Assembly: GCA_947624845.1 (NCBI GenBank)
Contig: CANQMB010000017.1
Span: 1 to 13,796 of the forward strand
Source: an uncultured Bacilli bacterium
GTDB taxonomy: Bacteria; Bacillota_I; Bacilli_A; RF39; UBA660
Length of the DNA stretch: 13,796 bases
Reading direction: 5' to 3'
Shown here piece by piece: positions 13,645 through 13,796 of the stretch. The notes under the pieces were generated by a model that had not been told where the DNA came from, did no database searches, and saw only the letters and a list, made by a program, of their open reading frames with translations. Made by a program: the position numbers and the translations under genes. Each line of letters opens with the position of its first letter. Positions within the stretch are counted from its first letter, which is position 1.

Positions 13645-13663
13645 TAAGCATAATATGTGCTTA
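13645..13663 (+). promoter_or_regulatory. Small hairpin in the leader region of the HU gene
   Basis: TAAGCA (13645-13650) and TGCTTA (13658-13663) form a 6-bp inverted repeat with a 7-nt loop, upstream of a perfect AAAGGAGGT ribosome binding site (13671-13679). It could be a leader hairpin or protein-binding site. No confident promoter was identified around it. Confidence 0.3.
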
Positions 13664-13689
13664 GAAAATCAAAGGAGGTAATTTGAACA

Positions 13690-13796
13690 ATGAAAAAAGT
13701 AGAATTAGTAGAAGCTGTAGCTGAAGCAGCTGGACTAACAAAAGCAGATGCTACTCGCGCAATTGATGCTACATTTGCTAGCATTACAGGAGCATT
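13690..13796 (+). CDS. hup: HU-family DNA-binding protein (3' truncated by window end)
   Basis: Only the first 35 residues are present; a full HU is about 90 aa. The start MKKVELVEAVAEAAGLTKADATRAIDATFASI is the typical HU helix-turn-helix dimerisation region, close to Bacillus HBsu. HU is a small dimeric nucleoid protein that bends DNA without strong sequence preference and assists recombination and replication. The ATG at 13690 follows AAAGGAGGT, which is fully complementary to the 16S anti-Shine-Dalgarno and suggests high expression. It is separated from the preceding membrane-protein gene by about 100 nt, so it is probably its own unit. The DNA-binding arms lie outside the window. Confidence 0.92.
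   Translation, partial: MKKVELVEAVAEAAGLTKADATRAIDATFASITGA

Overview
The window is AT-rich chromosomal DNA from an endospore-forming, low-GC Gram-positive bacterium (Firmicutes/Bacillota). Evidence for this is a full-length spoIVA, a spoVIF homologue, strong AGGAGG-type ribosome binding sites, short intergenic gaps, many intrinsic terminators with U tracts, and Bacillus-like Der, EngB, TlyA and HU. The genetic code looks standard: Trp is TGG and no reading frame reads through TGA. The style of the surface protein at the left edge suggests an uncultured gut lineage, but the genus cannot be read from the sequence.

Layout, left to right. (1) 1-1608: the 3' part of a large surface protein with a bacterial Ig-like repeat and a C-terminal formylglycine-generating-enzyme/C-type-lectin-like domain. 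Its last ~55 codons have a codon pattern reminiscent of diversity-generating retroelement targets. (2) 1639-5763: two tandem acetate kinase paralogues, each behind a nearly identical promoter (ATGACT, 17 nt, TACAAT). The second leads an apparent operon with an NrnA-like DHH phosphoesterase and the ribosome-assembly GTPase EngB. (3) 5815-6774: a small membrane-anchored protein and an uncharacterised 155-aa protein, each followed by a terminator. (4) 6843-8215: a solitary tyrosine recombinase gene in a convergent intergenic spacer. It is bounded by a perfect 23-bp inverted repeat, and each copy looks like a recombinase core site (9-bp arms, 7-bp spacer). TTAGTCAAA repeats sit just inside both ends. 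This is the most unusual structure in the window: a possible self-inverting recombinase cassette or a minimal integrative element. (5) 8267-10120, minus strand: spoIVA and spoVIF, separated by a terminator, with sequences resembling sigma-E and sigma-K promoter elements. (6) 10134-10984: tlyA with a very good sigma-A promoter. (7) 10994-12535, minus strand: der and a small SHOCT-like gene whose start codon directly follows the der stop. (8) 12572-13587: two overlapping membrane-protein genes of unknown function. (9) 13690 to the end: the start of an HU gene.

Functionally most of the window is housekeeping (acetate/ATP metabolism, nucleotide recycling, ribosome assembly by EngB and Der, rRNA methylation by TlyA, nucleoid structure by HU) with a sporulation pair for spore coat assembly. 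The accessory parts are the lectin-like surface protein and the recombinase cassette. No tRNA, rRNA, CRISPR array or riboswitch was recognised, and no gene-free stretch exceeds 300 bases. The longest non-coding gap is about 240 bases (6775-7017), occupied by a terminator and recombinase-site repeats.
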